Below, piece by piece: positions 9,348 to 18,117 of a stretch of 64,000 nt of DNA. Under the pieces are notes generated by a model. That model saw only the letters and a list, made by a program, of their open reading frames with translations, was not told the origin of the DNA and searched no databases. The position numbers and the translations under genes are program-made. Within the stretch, counting starts at the first letter, position 1, and every line of letters starts with the position of its first letter. Origin of the DNA: NBLH01 sp050296515 (GTDB taxonomy: Bacteria > Bacteroidota > Bacteroidia > Bacteroidales > NBLH01); contig JBNKRJ010000060.1 of NCBI GenBank assembly GCA_050296515.1, positions 1-64,000 on the forward strand. Direction: 5' to 3'.

Positions 9348-10073
9348 ATGAAAAGAAATAGTAAAACATTATTAATCAGCTTTTTATTATTCAATATTTT
9401 TACTTATCAGGTTTTACACGCACAATTTATAAAAGGCGATGAAAATGTAACTGAATCGACAAGAACGGTTTCAGGCATTATGTCAGTCGAGGTTGAAGAT
9501 GGCATTGATCTTTATATTTCACAGGGAAATAGTGAATCATTAAAAATTGAAGCAGATCAAAACTTGCATCAATATATAAAAACCGAAATGGATGGTGATA
9601 ATTTAAGAATATATCTTTCGAAAATGGTACGCAAAGCCAAAAAACTTAGAGTCTATCTTACTGTAAAACAGATAAAAGGAATTGGAGTAAGCGGTGGTAG
9701 CGATTTATATACCGAAACAAAGTTAGAATCAAATTCACTCTCAGTAATTTGCAGTGGTGGCAGTGATGCTAAAATTGAAGTTGAAGTAAGCGATCTTAAA
9801 TTTAAAGCCTCAGGAGGTTCAGATGGTTACATAAAAGGCTCTGCAAAAAGCCTACAAGCAAAAGCAAGCGGTGGAAGCGATATTCATGCATCTAATTTAG
9901 CAGCAGGCGATTGCGAAATTGAAGTTACAGGTGGCTCCGATGCCAAGGTCAATGTTAGTGGAAAATTATATGTCAAAGGCAGTGGCGGAAGTGATGTTTC
10001 ATACAGTGGAAAACCTACACATATAGACTCAAATATGTCTGGTGGATCTGATTTAATGCATGATTCGTTTTAG
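9348..10073 (+). CDS. Head GIN domain (DUF2807) secreted protein with GGSD repeats
   Basis: The protein has 241 residues with a signal peptide (about 1-26, cut after LHAQ). The rest is the putative auto-transporter adhesin / head-GIN beta-helix domain (PF10988) of Bacteroidota. The opening VSGIMSVEVEDGIDLYISQGNSESLKIEAD is typical. Seven SGGSD or TGGSD motifs recur about every 18-20 residues, one per turn of a predicted right-handed beta-helix. The protein is probably periplasmic or surface-exposed. No function has been established for the family, despite the adhesin label. It is followed by a strong terminator at 10141. Confidence 0.88.
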   Translation: MKRNSKTLLISFLLFNIFTYQVLHAQFIKGDENVTESTRTVSGIMSVEVEDGIDLYISQGNSESLKIEADQNLHQYIKTEMDGDNLRIYLSKMVRKAKKLRVYLTVKQIKGIGVSGGSDLYTETKLESNSLSVICSGGSDAKIEVEVSDLKFKASGGSDGYIKGSAKSLQAKASGGSDIHASNLAAGDCEIEVTGGSDAKVNVSGKLYVKGSGGSDVSYSGKPTHIDSNMSGGSDLMHDSF

Positions 10074-10140
10074 AATATAAAACTTGGAAATTGGAACTTA
10101 GAAGATTTGAAAACACAACAAATTTCTAATATCCACTATA

Positions 10141-10166
10141 GCGCGCGAATCATCGCGTGCTTTTTT
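10141..10166 (+). terminator. Rho-independent terminator after the DUF2807 gene
   Basis: A 7-bp GC-rich stem (10141-10147 with 10154-10160, one G.U pair), a 6-nt loop AATCAT and six T residues at 10161-10166. The T-tract lies on the + side, so it serves the DUF2807 gene. The convergent methyltransferase gene ends 5 bp beyond. Confidence 0.85.
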
Positions 10167-10170
10167 ATAT

Positions 10171-10923
10171 TTACAACCTCTGCCTTACAAATTCCGAAAC
10201 GATTATTCCCGTTGCAACTCCAACATTAAGTGATTCCACGCCACTATTTGCGTTCGAAAATGAAGGAATAGCAAGTTTTTCTGCTATTAATTCTTCTACT
10301 TCTGCCGAAATCCCATTTCCTTCATTTCCCATCACAATAATTCCTTTCGAAGATAATTCTTTGGTATAAATGTTCTGTCCTTCCATAAAAGTGCCATAAA
10401 CCTGATATTCAGATAACTTCAACAATGAAGAAAGTCGCTCAACTAAATCAAGATAATGAACTTTTACACCAAATAAAGCCCCCATTGTAGCCTGAACAAC
10501 CTTTGGATTGTAGATATCTACACAATCGTTTGAACACAAAATATTTTTTATGCCAAACCAGTTTGCAAGCCTGATAATTGTGCCCATGTTCCCAGGATCT
10601 TGCACTCCGTCAAGAGCAATAGATAAATCGTTTACAATTTCTCTTTCGTTAAATCTATATTTTGGGATTTCGACAAGTGCAATTATTTCCTGACTTGTTT
10701 TAAGAAAACTGATTTTATCTAATTCAGAAGCTTTGCAAAAAATAACCTCTGCCTTATCATTTGAAAAATCACTTTGTGTGGTGATGATTGTTTTTATTAT
10801 TGCATTGGTTTTCAGTATATCGCCTACCATTTTTGAGCCTTCGGCTACAAAAAGGCCATGTTTTTGCCTGTATTTTTTAAGATTTAAAGAATTAACTTGT
10901 TTAATCAGCCCTTTGCTTAACAT
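10171..10923 (-). CDS. TrmH/SpoU-family RNA 2'-O-methyltransferase
   Basis: The protein has 250 residues. An N-terminal SpoU substrate-binding region includes RQKHGLFVAEGSKMV. A knotted SPOUT catalytic domain follows, with the three family motifs: motif 1 GVQDPGNMGTIIRLANWFG, motif 2 IIVMGNEGNGIS and motif 3 IPSFSNANSGVESLNVGVATGI. It methylates ribose in rRNA or tRNA using SAM. The exact nucleotide cannot be read from sequence. It converges with the DUF2807 gene. The divergent gap to the aldolase gene probably holds its promoter. Confidence 0.9.
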   Translation of the reverse strand: MLSKGLIKQVNSLNLKKYRQKHGLFVAEGSKMVGDILKTNAIIKTIITTQSDFSNDKAEVIFCKASELDKISFLKTSQEIIALVEIPKYRFNEREIVNDLSIALDGVQDPGNMGTIIRLANWFGIKNILCSNDCVDIYNPKVVQATMGALFGVKVHYLDLVERLSSLLKLSEYQVYGTFMEGQNIYTKELSSKGIIVMGNEGNGISAEVEELIAEKLAIPSFSNANSGVESLNVGVATGIIVSEFVRQRL

Positions 10924-11155
10924 TTGCGTCCTTTTTGCGCAAAAGTAAGCATTTTAACCTATTTATATCATTTTCATAAATCTTTGGTTTTTCAATTTTT
11001 AAAGACATTTCAAACTCTGACAGATATCATATTTTTCTTATTTTTTATTAATTTTGTAGACAATTTAACAAAGCAGCTGAAAAACTTTAAGATAATATTT
11101 GATTATCAAAAAGTTAAAGTCTGCGCAAGCTATTAACTATAAATCACAATTAATT

Positions 11156-12226
11156 ATGGTATTAAACGAAATTAAACCAGGTGTTGTTACAGGATCTGAT
11201 GTCCAAAAACTATTCAAGATTGCTAAAGACAACCACTTTGCGATTCCTGCAGTAAATATTGTAGGAACCAACTCTGCTAATGCAGTTTTAGAAGCAGCTG
11301 CTACTGTTAAATCACCGGTTATCATACAGTTATCAAATGGTGGAGCTCAATTTTTTGCAGGAAAAAGCTTGCCAAATGATAATTTAGAAGCTGCTGTTCT
11401 GGGAGCCATTTCTGCTGCAAAACATGTGAATACTGTTGCAGAAGCTTACGGTGTTCCTGTAATTTTACATACGGACCATGCTGCCCGCAAACTACTTCCA
11501 TGGATTGATGGTCTTTTAGATGCCAGTGAAAAAAACTTTGCAGAAACTGGTAAACCCTTGTTCAGTTCACACATGTTGGATCTTTCTGAAGAACCACTTG
11601 ATGAAAACCTGGCAACTTGCGAAAAATACCTTGCAAGAATGAGCAAAATGGGCATGACCCTTGAAATTGAATTAGGTGTAACAGGTGGTGAAGAAGATGG
11701 TGTTGACAATACAGATATTGACAGCTCGAAACTATACACTCAACCTGAAGAAGTTTGTGAAGCTTACGAAAGATTAAGCAAAGTTAGTCCAAACTTTACT
11801 ATTGCTGCTTCTTTTGGTAATGTTCATGGAGTTTACAAGCCAGGAAATGTGAAACTTACTCCTAGAATTCTTAAAAACTCTCAGGATTACATCAAGGAAA
11901 AGCATGGAACAGAAGAACATCCTGTTGATTTTGTATTCCATGGTGGTTCTGGTTCTTCTCAGGAAGAAATTCGTGAAGCTATTTCTTACGGAGTAATTAA
12001 AATGAATATCGATACAGATACTCAATGGGCATTCTGGGATGGAATTCGTGCTTATGAAGCAAAAAATCGCGATTATCTTCAAGGACAAATTGGAAACCCT
12101 GAAGGTGACGACAAGCCAAACAAAAAGAAATACGATCCAAGAGTTTGGTTGCGCGAAGCTGAAAAATCATTGGTAGAAAGATTAAAGCAAGCTTATGATG
12201 ATCTTAATGCATTGAATAAAAATTAA
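11156..12226 (+). CDS. fbaA: Class II fructose-bisphosphate aldolase
   Basis: The zinc enzyme cleaves fructose 1,6-bisphosphate to DHAP and glyceraldehyde 3-phosphate in glycolysis, and runs in reverse in gluconeogenesis. The protein has 356 residues, the size of the E. coli FbaA type. Visible motifs are the zinc-site VILHTDHAARK, SSHMLDLSEEPLDEN, GVTGGEEDGVD, FGNVHGVYKPGNVKL (zinc His) and the phosphate loop VFHGGSGSS followed by INIDTDTQWAFW-type strand KMNIDTDTQ. An in-frame TTG lies upstream at 11099, but the ATG at 11156 aligns with family N-termini. The gene is monocistronic with a strong terminator at 12254. Confidence 0.96.
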   Translation: MVLNEIKPGVVTGSDVQKLFKIAKDNHFAIPAVNIVGTNSANAVLEAAATVKSPVIIQLSNGGAQFFAGKSLPNDNLEAAVLGAISAAKHVNTVAEAYGVPVILHTDHAARKLLPWIDGLLDASEKNFAETGKPLFSSHMLDLSEEPLDENLATCEKYLARMSKMGMTLEIELGVTGGEEDGVDNTDIDSSKLYTQPEEVCEAYERLSKVSPNFTIAASFGNVHGVYKPGNVKLTPRILKNSQDYIKEKHGTEEHPVDFVFHGGSGSSQEEIREAISYGVIKMNIDTDTQWAFWDGIRAYEAKNRDYLQGQIGNPEGDDKPNKKKYDPRVWLREAEKSLVERLKQAYDDLNALNKN

Positions 12227-12253
12227 TTATATTTCTAAAAAATAGTTTTATTG

Positions 12254-12286
12254 ATAGTTTTACTTTTCAGTAAAACTATTTTTTTT
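12254..12286 (+). terminator. Rho-independent terminator after fbaA
   Basis: A perfect 10-bp stem ATAGTTTTAC/GTAAAACTAT (12254-12263 with 12270-12279), a 6-nt loop TTTTCA and an eight-T tract running to 12286. It separates fbaA from accD. Confidence 0.9.
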
Positions 12287-12460
12287 ATGTTTGCATGTCA
12301 ATATTTGATATTAATAACCATACATCTGAAATTGAATTAGTAACAAATAATTAGCTACGCTAAGATCGAATTTTAGTTAATTTCGAAGTTCTAATATTAG
12401 GTTGTTGAGCAGAGTCGAAACACCAATTTCTTATAAAAACAACTAACTAATTGAAAAAAA

Positions 12461-13303
12461 ATGGGCTGGTTTAACAGGTTAAAAAAAGGAATACAGACGG
12501 AAACAAAGGATAAAAAACCAACCAAAGAGGGCCTTTGGTATAAATGTCCAGAATGCAAGAAAATTGTTCCTATGGAAGATCACATAAAAAACATAAATGT
12601 TTGTGAATGTGGTTATCATGATAGAATATCCTCAGTTAAATATTTTGAAATAATATTTGACAATAATGAATACACTGAAATAAATGCCAATTTACACTCT
12701 GCCGATCCGCTTAACTTTGAGGATAGAAAAAAATATACTCAAAGATTAGCAGAAGTGGAGAAAAAAACAGGCTTAATGGATGCTATTACAACAGTTTACG
12801 GAAAAGTAGACGGACAGGATCTTGTTGTAGCATCCATGAATTTTGAATTTATTGGAGGCTCGATGGGCTCTGTTGTTGGAGAAAAAATTGCAAGAGCTAT
12901 TGATTTCAGTATCGAAAAAGGTTCTCCTTTTATGATTATTTCAAAATCAGGGGGGGCCCGAATGATGGAAGCTGCATATTCATTAATGCAAATGGCTAAA
13001 ACATCGGCTAAGCTTAACCAACTATCCAATGCAAAACTTCCTTTTATTTCTTTGTTACTAGATCCTACAACAGGCGGAGTAACAGCCTCTTATGCTATGT
13101 TAGGAGATATAAACATTGCAGAGCCAGGTGCTTTAATAGGTTTTGCTGGTCCACGTGTAATCAGGGAAACTATCGGAAGAGATTTGCCAGAGGGGTTTCA
13201 GCGAGCAGAGTTCTTGCTTGAGCATGGATTCTTGGATTATATTGTAGAACGCAAAAACTTAAAAGAGACATTATCGCGACAACTAAAATTATTCGCGAAT
13301 TAA
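12461..13303 (+). CDS. accD: Acetyl-CoA carboxylase carboxyltransferase subunit beta
   Basis: The beta subunit transfers the carboxyl group from biotin to acetyl-CoA, making malonyl-CoA for fatty-acid synthesis, together with AccA. The protein has 280 residues. An N-terminal zinc ribbon spans about 25-55 and a crotonase-fold domain follows, with FEFIGGSMGSVVGEK, ISKSGGARMMEA, DPTTGGVTASYAMLGDI and GFAGPRVIRETI. The zinc ribbon is odd: the first pair is CPEC (C29, C32) but the second is VCECGYH (C48, C50), CxC rather than the usual CxxC. accA is not adjacent, which is common in this phylum. Confidence 0.96.
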   Translation: MGWFNRLKKGIQTETKDKKPTKEGLWYKCPECKKIVPMEDHIKNINVCECGYHDRISSVKYFEIIFDNNEYTEINANLHSADPLNFEDRKKYTQRLAEVEKKTGLMDAITTVYGKVDGQDLVVASMNFEFIGGSMGSVVGEKIARAIDFSIEKGSPFMIISKSGGARMMEAAYSLMQMAKTSAKLNQLSNAKLPFISLLLDPTTGGVTASYAMLGDINIAEPGALIGFAGPRVIRETIGRDLPEGFQRAEFLLEHGFLDYIVERKNLKETLSRQLKLFAN

Positions 13304-13329
13304 CCTAAACCATTTTCAAATTATTTCTC

Positions 13330-15195
13330 ATGCTAAAAACTGTAAACCTTCTTATTGTATTTTTATTAGTAACAGTCAAATTATTTTCAACCACTCAGGA
13401 TACCATAAAAGCATCTGTATCTCATGAGTTTTCAAGTCAGAAGGAGCTCCAGTTGGAAATAAAGTTCTCTAACAAAAGTTTAAAAATACAAGATGGTTAT
13501 GCAAAAGTAATTGTAAAAGGAGGTCAGGCACCATATACCTATAAATGGTCAAATCCAAACACACCTTTAACAAGCTTTGAATCAGAAGGTTTAACAGAGG
13601 GAAGTAAATATACAGTAAAAGTAACAGATAAAAACGGTGAAGAAAACAAAATAGCATTTAAAGTACCGGCTAAATCTGCTGATGAGAAAATAAATGCTTT
13701 TTTTGTTCCAGTTGTCAACTTCATGGCAACTTTTATAATGGCAGATGTTTTTGCGGCCTTAAACCTTTACGATCCTGTCATTTATGATGACAACGGAAAT
13801 CCAAGACTTCAACCCAATGGCGATCCTTATACCATGAGAATTCCATTTGTAGTTGTTTGGCTGGTTTTAGGTGCCCTTTTCTTTACCATACGAATGAAGT
13901 TTATCAACTTCAGGGCATTCAAGCATGCAATCCATCTAATAAAAGGTAAATACGATAACCCTAACGACAAAGGAGAAGTTTCTCATTTTCAAGCCCTCGC
14001 TACTGCATTATCTGCAACTGTTGGGCTTGGAAACATTGCCGGTGTTGCCATTGCAATTACCATTGGTGGTCCTGGTGCAACATTTTGGATGATCGTTGCT
14101 GGATTATTAGGGATGGCATCAAAATTTACTGAAGTAACCCTGGGTGTTAAGTATCGGAATATTGATGAAAACGGTACAGTATCTGGTGGACCGATGTTTT
14201 ATTTAAGCAAAGCCTTTGCTAAAAGAAACATGGGAAAGTTTGGTAAAATAATGGCCGCAATTTTTGCCGTCTTAGTAATTGGTGGATCATTAGGAGGTGG
14301 AAATATGTTCCAATCAAATCAGGCCTTTGCACAGCTTTCTTCAGAAATCCCTATGATTAAACCATACGGAGCCTATTTCGGAGTAATTCTGGCAATTTTA
14401 GTAGGTGTTGTTATTATTGGCGGTATCAAAAGCATAGCAAGGGTAACTGAAAAAATTGTTCCTTTGATGGCCATTATTTACGTTGGAACAGCTATCGTTA
14501 TTATTTTAATGAATATTCATAATGCCCACAATGCCTTTTTAATGATATTTGAGGGAGCATTTGAACCAGATGCATTAAAAGGAGGTATCATTGGTGTATT
14601 GATAGTAGGTTTCCAAAGAGCCTCATTTTCTAATGAAGCAGGTGTTGGTTCTGCCTCAATTGCACACTCAGCTGTAAAAACTGAAGAACCTGTAAGTGAG
14701 GGAGTTGTAGCATTACTGGAACCATTTATAGATACTGTGCTAATTTGCACCATGACAGCTTTGGTAATTATTTTCTCAGGCTATTATGATCCTTCTGTTG
14801 CTGTAGGTTTAAACGGAACAGAACTTACCTCAAAAGCTTTTGCAACTGTTTTTACATGGTTTCCAAAATTGCTTACTGTTGCTATTTTCCTGTTTGCTTT
14901 TTCCACAATGATATCCTGGTCTTATTACGGCCTTAATGGGTTCAAATATCTGTTTGGCAAATTCTTCAAAAAGGAAAATACCATAAAGACAGTTTACTTT
15001 GTAATCTTCCTTATTTTTATAATTATAGGTTCATCCTCAAGTTTAGGGGCGGTGCTTGATTTTGCCGACATGGCAATTTTAACAATGGCTTTCCCGAACA
15101 TTTTAGGCCTTCTAATATTATCAGGTGAGGTAAGAAAAGACATGATTTCCTATTTTTCAAGGGTTAAGTCAGGCGAAATAAAGCAATACAAGTAG
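13330..15195 (+). CDS. AGCS-family sodium:alanine/glycine symporter with N-terminal SprB-like domain
   Basis: The protein has 621 residues, longer than the usual 450-540 of the family. A signal-peptide-like start (about 1-20) leads to an extracytoplasmic segment (about 30-115). This contains a SprB/PKD-like repeat: VKGGQAPYTYKWS, then a GL.EG..YTVKVTDKNGE strand. The remaining residues form the AGCS transporter (PF01235). Its family motifs include ALSATVGLGNIAGVAIAI, GGPGATFWM, VSGGPMFYLS, GGNMFQSNQ, RASFSNEAGVGSA and STMISWSYYG. It should import alanine or glycine with Na+. It lies 26 bp after accD and may be co-transcribed with it. Confidence 0.92.
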   Translation: MLKTVNLLIVFLLVTVKLFSTTQDTIKASVSHEFSSQKELQLEIKFSNKSLKIQDGYAKVIVKGGQAPYTYKWSNPNTPLTSFESEGLTEGSKYTVKVTDKNGEENKIAFKVPAKSADEKINAFFVPVVNFMATFIMADVFAALNLYDPVIYDDNGNPRLQPNGDPYTMRIPFVVVWLVLGALFFTIRMKFINFRAFKHAIHLIKGKYDNPNDKGEVSHFQALATALSATVGLGNIAGVAIAITIGGPGATFWMIVAGLLGMASKFTEVTLGVKYRNIDENGTVSGGPMFYLSKAFAKRNMGKFGKIMAAIFAVLVIGGSLGGGNMFQSNQAFAQLSSEIPMIKPYGAYFGVILAILVGVVIIGGIKSIARVTEKIVPLMAIIYVGTAIVIILMNIHNAHNAFLMIFEGAFEPDALKGGIIGVLIVGFQRASFSNEAGVGSASIAHSAVKTEEPVSEGVVALLEPFIDTVLICTMTALVIIFSGYYDPSVAVGLNGTELTSKAFATVFTWFPKLLTVAIFLFAFSTMISWSYYGLNGFKYLFGKFFKKENTIKTVYFVIFLIFIIIGSSSSLGAVLDFADMAILTMAFPNILGLLILSGEVRKDMISYFSRVKSGEIKQYK

Positions 15196-15255
15196 TTTTT
15201 CAATCCAGGTTCATTATAATTGCCTCTATTGGGTATTAATTAAAAAACGGCAACC

Positions 15256-16401
15256 ATGCGTGAGCAATTCAAAGATCTTTTCTACTTTTCAAAAGGTGAA
15301 AAAAATGGAATCATTGTTCTTTTAGCCATATTAATGGTAATTATGGCAGCGCCCTATATTGCCGAGTTATTCACAAATAACGAACCCACTATAAATAAAG
15401 AATTTGAAAAAGAAATTGAACTTTTCACTCATTCTTTGCAAAAGGTAGAAGAACCAACATACAACAACCGCTTAAATCAATTTATCATAGAAAGATATGA
15501 CAGTTTAAAGTTATTTTACTTTAATCCAAACAATACAAGCATAGAAAACTATAAAAAACTTGGATTAACTGAAAAACAAATAGAAACTATTAATAATTAC
15601 CTGTCGAAAGGAGGTCAATTCTATGTAAAGGATGATTTCAGGAAAATTTATGGTATTAGACACCAACAATATCAAATATTAAAACCATATATTTTATTAC
15701 CTGATAAGGAATACTATAACTATGAAGAAAAGGATTTCACGGCTAATGAAAAAGCATTTGGCTTAGATTCTTTATTCGTTTTTAATCCCAATACAGCTTC
15801 ATTACAAGAACTTCAGAAGCTTGGTTTTTCTAAGAAGCAAACAGCAACAATAAAAAACTACCTTGACAAAGGTGGTAGTTTCAAAACGAAAGAAGATTTA
15901 AAAAAAATATACGGAATATCAACTGAACAATATAATAAGCTTGAACCCTATATTTTTATAGAAAAAGATGAAACCAAGGACAAAATAATAAAAGAAAGCA
16001 TCATTGTAGTAGAATTAAACTCATCAACCGAAGAAGAATTAGCAAAATTAAAAGGGATTGGGGAATATACTGCAAAAGCTATCATCAACTATAGAAATAA
16101 ATTGGGAGGTTTCACTCATATTGACCAACTTGCTGAAATAAAATCAATAAATAAGGAGCATTTTAACGCATTTAAATCTCAGCTTAAGATAAATCCCTCA
16201 AGTGTGAAGAAGCTTAGTTTAAACTTTTCCGAAGTAGAAGATTTCGTAGCACATCCCTATTTAAATTACCAACAAGCTAAAGAAATTGTAAAATTCAGAA
16301 GTCAAAATGGACCATATCAAAATATAGAGCAACTATTGGATAGTAAAATCCTTATGAAAATAAGCTATCAAAAAATAAAACCATACCTTGAACTCAACTG
16401 A
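15256..16401 (+). CDS. Helix-hairpin-helix (ComEA-like) repeat protein
   Basis: The protein has 381 residues. One transmembrane helix sits near the N-terminus (about 17-37, IIVLLAILMVIMAAPYIAELF). Several helix-hairpin-helix units of about 60 residues follow, with diverged repeats such as FNPNNTSIENYKKLGLTEKQIETINNYLSKGGQF and FNPNTASLQELQKLGFSKKQTATIKNYLDKGGSF. The third unit, ELNSSTEEELAKLKGIGEYTAKAIINYRNKLGGF, is the most ComEA-like. HhH units bind DNA backbone non-specifically. The protein is anchored with its repeats probably outside the cytoplasmic membrane, so DNA uptake is possible. No other competence gene is adjacent. Confidence 0.85.
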   Translation: MREQFKDLFYFSKGEKNGIIVLLAILMVIMAAPYIAELFTNNEPTINKEFEKEIELFTHSLQKVEEPTYNNRLNQFIIERYDSLKLFYFNPNNTSIENYKKLGLTEKQIETINNYLSKGGQFYVKDDFRKIYGIRHQQYQILKPYILLPDKEYYNYEEKDFTANEKAFGLDSLFVFNPNTASLQELQKLGFSKKQTATIKNYLDKGGSFKTKEDLKKIYGISTEQYNKLEPYIFIEKDETKDKIIKESIIVVELNSSTEEELAKLKGIGEYTAKAIINYRNKLGGFTHIDQLAEIKSINKEHFNAFKSQLKINPSSVKKLSLNFSEVEDFVAHPYLNYQQAKEIVKFRSQNGPYQNIEQLLDSKILMKISYQKIKPYLELN

Positions 16402-16483
16402 TCTGGTAATCCAACAGAGTTAAAAAAATTAATCAACTAAATATGAGGAAGTTGTAAAAATTATTAAAAATGGCATCAAATTA

Positions 16484-16515
16484 TTTGATTTTATAAATCA
16501 TAATTTCTAATTTTG
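16484..16515 (+). promoter_or_regulatory. Bacteroidota-type promoter of rpsU
   Basis: TTTG at 16484-16487, a 20-nt spacer, then TAATTTTG at 16508-16515. This is an exact match to the TTTG-N(19-21)-TAnnTTTG consensus of the Bacteroidota primary sigma factor. It lies 45 bp before the rpsU start codon. Confidence 0.8.
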
Positions 16516-16560
16516 CAAGCCATTAAAAATTGAATAATTAATAGTTAAATAAATAAAGAC

Positions 16561-16758
16561 ATGATTATTGTTCCTATTAAAGAAGGTGATAACGTAGAAA
16601 GAGCACTAAAAAAATTCAAAAGAAAATTTGAAAAAACTGGTGTAATCAGAGAACTTCGTGAAAGACAAGCATATAAGAAACCTTCTGTTAAAAAAAGAGA
16701 AATCCACCAAAAAGCTGTTTACATTCAACAGCTACAGCAGGAATCTGACCAGGCTTAA
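16561..16758 (+). CDS. rpsU: 30S ribosomal protein S21
   Basis: The protein has 65 residues and is very basic. It has the S21 signature IVPIKEGDNVERALKKFKRKFEKTGVIRELRERQAYKKPS. It joins the small subunit near the anti-Shine-Dalgarno end of 16S rRNA. In Bacteroidota, S21 helps sequester that sequence, so it may influence initiation (established for the phylum). It is monocistronic, between a consensus promoter and a strong terminator. Confidence 0.96.
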   Translation: MIIVPIKEGDNVERALKKFKRKFEKTGVIRELRERQAYKKPSVKKREIHQKAVYIQQLQQESDQA

Positions 16759-16782
16759 AATTTACTCAAAAAATATTGCTTT

Positions 16783-16839
16783 TTACAGAGTTATTTTATA
16801 CTTTTAGAGGTATAAAATTGCTCTGTAATTTTATTTTTT
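16783..16839 (+). terminator. Rho-independent terminator after rpsU
   Basis: The outer stem is TTACAGAG/CTCTGTAA (16783-16790 with 16821-16828). The inner stem is ATTTTATAC/GTATAAAAT. A T-rich tract runs from 16829 to 16839. Confidence 0.9.
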
Positions 16840-16893
16840 GACCATCATACCTGACTAATAATCAGGATTTAAGTTTGTTTCAGATTGTTGCAT

Positions 16894-17775
16894 ATGCACA
16901 AAAACTCGTTTTTTAAATACCTAAAATACGAAAAAAGATACTCTAGCCATACTTTGCGTGCATACATTGATGACTTAAATCAATTTGAAACATATCAAAA
17001 AAAATCATCTTCCGGCTTTATTTTTATCAAAGACATCAATCACCAATTAATACGTAATTGGATTGTTGAGTTAAAAAATAATGGGACATCCTCAAGAACA
17101 ATCAACCGGAAAATATCTAGTCTAAAAAAGTACTGCAAATACCTTCTCAGTAATAACCTTATAGAACAAAATCCTTTTGGCAAACTAATTGTTCCAAAAA
17201 CTCAAAAAAAATTACCTACATTTATAAATACGAGCGAAATATGTAAAATAGGCGAAGTATTTGAATTTAAGAAAGGTTTGACAGGAAAAAGAGATCATCT
17301 TGTACTTGAAATATTATATTGTACAGGAATGAGATTATCTGAATTAGTAAATTTGAGAGAGGCTGATATTGATATTGATTCAGGTACAATAAAAGTTCTT
17401 GGAAAAAGAAATAAAGAAAGAATAATACCTTTTCCAGCGAGTCTAAAACCAGTTGTAACTGATTATATGCAAGAAAAATCGAACAATAACCTTAATATAC
17501 CCTATTTAATAGTCACCAATAAAGGCGAAAAAGCATATCCTAAATTAATTTACAGGATAGTAAAAAAATATTTGAGCCTTATTACTACTAATGAAAAAAA
17601 GAGCCCCCACGTTTTACGGCACACATTTGCAACCCATTTATTAAACAATGGAGCAGATTTAAACGCAGTAAAGGAGCTATTAGGACATGCAAATTTGTCG
17701 GCAACACAAATATACACTCACAACACATTTAAAAAGTTAAATCAGATTTATAAACAAGCCCATCCAAGGGCATAA
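16894..17775 (+). CDS. xerC: Tyrosine recombinase XerC/XerD-like
   Basis: The protein has 293 residues from the ATG at 16894; in-frame TTG codons just upstream are less likely starts. The N-terminal SAM-like domain (about 1-85) includes FFKYLKYEKRYSSHTLRAYIDDL. The catalytic domain has the full tyrosine-recombinase set: R147 in TGMRLSELVNL, a lysine in VLGKRNKERIIP, HxxR in HVLRHTFATHLL, H in LGHANLSATQIY and the nucleophile Tyr in IYTHNT. Length and position before the hibernation factor and the tRNA/tuf cluster are standard for chromosomal XerC in Bacteroidota. It resolves chromosome dimers at dif. It is not a mobile-element integrase. Confidence 0.9.
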   Translation: MHKNSFFKYLKYEKRYSSHTLRAYIDDLNQFETYQKKSSSGFIFIKDINHQLIRNWIVELKNNGTSSRTINRKISSLKKYCKYLLSNNLIEQNPFGKLIVPKTQKKLPTFINTSEICKIGEVFEFKKGLTGKRDHLVLEILYCTGMRLSELVNLREADIDIDSGTIKVLGKRNKERIIPFPASLKPVVTDYMQEKSNNNLNIPYLIVTNKGEKAYPKLIYRIVKKYLSLITTNEKKSPHVLRHTFATHLLNNGADLNAVKELLGHANLSATQIYTHNTFKKLNQIYKQAHPRA

Positions 17776-17794
17776 AATTAGAGGAGGTAAGTAT

Positions 17795-18091
17795 ATGAAC
17801 ATCTCAATTAAATCAATACATTTTTCAGCAGACAGAAAATTAGAAGAGTTAATTCAAAGCAAAATAATAAAACTGGCACAGTTTCATGACTCAATAATTG
17901 GGGCAAATGTTTACCTGAGATTAGAAAAAAATCAGGAATTAGAGAATAAAATCACAGAAATTAAACTAGATATTCCAGGAACAGAACTATTTGCAAAAAA
18001 GCAAAGCAACTCCTTTGAAAAGTCGACAGACTCTACTGTTGAAGCACTTCGCAGACAATTAAAAAAGTTCAAGGAAAAACAAAGACAATAA
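17795..18091 (+). CDS. raiA: Ribosome hibernation-promoting factor, short form (HPF/RaiA)
   Basis: The protein has 98 residues with the beta-alpha-beta-beta-beta-alpha fold of the S30AE family (PF02482). It begins MNISIKSIHFSADRKLEELIQSKIIKL and includes a conserved EIKLDIPGTELFAKKQSNSFEKSTDSTVEALRRQLKKFKEK core. It binds the 30S decoding region and inactivates ribosomes in stationary phase. It is the short form, lacking the C-terminal dimerisation domain. It lies 19 bp after xerC with a strong GAGGAGG-type ribosome binding site, so the two are probably co-transcribed. Confidence 0.92.
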   Translation: MNISIKSIHFSADRKLEELIQSKIIKLAQFHDSIIGANVYLRLEKNQELENKITEIKLDIPGTELFAKKQSNSFEKSTDSTVEALRRQLKKFKEKQRQ

Positions 18092-18117
18092 AAAAATCAA
18101 AAAAAAGTGAAAATATT

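Noticed and set aside
16894..17775. Tyrosine recombinase as integrase of a mobile element next to tRNA genes
   Set aside because: Length, motifs and position match chromosomal XerC; no phage genes, direct repeats of tRNA 3' ends or other element genes are present.
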